From contig JAOPGA020001780.1 of NCBI GenBank assembly GCA_026419775.2, forward strand, positions 1 to 30,298: a stretch of DNA of 30,298 nt. Reading direction: 5' to 3'. The number at the start of each line of letters is the position of its first letter. Position 1 is the first letter of the stretch. The translations under genes were made by a program, and so were the position numbers. Below are positions 29,822 to 30,298 of this stretch, one piece after another. Source of the stretch: Acrasis kona (Eukaryota; Heterolobosea; Eutetramitea; Acrasida; Acrasidae). Below the pieces are notes generated by a model. That model saw only the letters and a program-made list of their open reading frames with translations, ran no database searches and was not told the origin of the DNA.

Positions 29822-30298
29822 ATGAAGAGGGTGGTAACACTTCTGTTTATTGCAGTTTTTATTAAATGTCAAATGTGGCAAATATATACATTCGGGGACA
29901 ATGGGTAAGTCGAATCAACAACTACCAATTTATCGATTAACAATCACAAAGGTATGGACAGTTGGGAAGTAATGTAGTTTCTGGTAGTAGAGTTCCAGTT
30001 GCAGTAACAACGAGTGGAGTACTAAATGGAAAAAGTGTTGTTGGCGTTTCTGGTGGGAATTTTCATACTGCAGTTATAACAAGTGATGGAGAAGCTTATA
30101 CATTTGGATACAATTGGTAACTTACTAATAGGTTGAAGACTAACAATCACAAAGGAAGGGACAGTTGGGAAACAATTCAAGCAGAGATAGTAGTGTTCCA
30201 GTTGCAGTAACAACGAGTGGAGTACTAAATGGAAAAAAGTGTTGTTGGCGTTTCTGGTGGGAATTTTCATACTGCAGTTATAACAAGTGATGGAGGTG
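29822..30298 (+). CDS. Secreted RCC1-repeat protein, 3'-partial, with frameshift in the second repeat
   Basis: ATG at 29822 opens a signal peptide (MKRVVTLLFIAVFIKC) followed by an RCC1 opening strand IYTFGDNG. A 47-nt intron (29905-29951) and a 38-nt intron (30117-30154) split it so that exon 2 (29952-30116, 165 nt) is one RCC1 blade: YGQLGSNVVSG, then VGVSGGNFHTAVITSDGEAYTFGYNW. Exon 3 starts the next blade (GQLGNNSS). At 30233-30238 it has six A where the previous copy has five, which shifts frame and meets a stop (TGA) at about 30286. Without that base the blade would continue identically. The gene runs off the window. Either a sequence error or a decayed repeat. Confidence 0.6.
29938..30298 (+). 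repeat. 203-bp direct duplication of one RCC1 exon plus intron end
   Basis: Two copies offset by 203 bp start near 29938 and 30141. They share the 3' end of the intron (TAACAATCACAAAG) and the following exon. From GTTCCAGTTGCAG (29992 and 30195) for about 100 bases they are identical except for one extra A in the second copy. The first 40 bases of the exons differ more. The unit is one intron plus one RCC1 blade. Confidence 0.85.

Overview
The window looks like a gene-dense nuclear segment of a protist, most likely a heterolobosean of the Naegleria type. The reasons are AT-rich DNA, genes on both strands with very short spacers, standard stop codons, very short GT-AG introns (nearly all 34-47 nt), and a gene set of NHL, RCC1, F-box, RhoGAP, arrestin-fold and JmjC proteins beside conserved eukaryotic housekeeping genes. 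The genus is inferred from general character, not from a database match.

Layout. 1-5244 encodes a large cell-surface-like NHL protein with a threonine-proline microsatellite linker and one C-terminal membrane span; its 5' end may lie outside the window. 5286-7296 (minus) holds a SPRY protein, a GNAT acetyltransferase and a small membrane protein. 7474-8856 (plus) encodes an aldonolactone oxidoreductase of the ascorbate type. A tRNA-Pro(AGG) with an enlarged D-loop lies at 8979-9064. 9156-12163 (minus) holds an orphan, a 2-oxoglutarate/Fe(II) dioxygenase, a cytochrome b5-like (MAPR) protein and a mitochondrial EF-P-like factor. 12347-17265 (plus) holds an arrestin-fold protein, the ESCRT factor VTA1, an orphan of 482 aa and a 3-hydroxyacyl-CoA dehydratase. 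17412-19448 (plus) holds a disrupted F-box gene and a triplicated membrane protein. 19602-21187 (minus) is an RCC1-like gene. 21723-26863 (plus) holds a seven-exon JmjC/zinc-finger gene, an mS25-like mitoribosomal protein and a RhoGAP gene with an apparent frameshift. 27043-28005 (minus) is the catalytic subunit of protein phosphatase 4. About 1.8 kb of gene-poor DNA follows, and the window ends inside a secreted RCC1-repeat gene whose last repeat is freshly duplicated and out of frame.

There is no operon-like system. The genes are independent eukaryotic units, though membrane traffic (VTA1, arrestin fold, RhoGAP), mitochondria (EF-P-like, mS25-like, possibly the lactone oxidoreductase) and phosphorylation or chromatin control (PP4c, JmjC) recur. 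I reconstructed 22 introns by hand in ten genes. The most unusual signals are the 14-nt D-loop insertion in tRNA-Pro, the JmjC-first domain order combined with a CDCA7-type zinc finger, the Leu-for-His change at the FAD site of the lactone oxidoreductase, the Arg-tipped EF-P homologue, and three single-site gene disruptions (F-box, RhoGAP, RCC1) that are either decaying paralogues or assembly errors.
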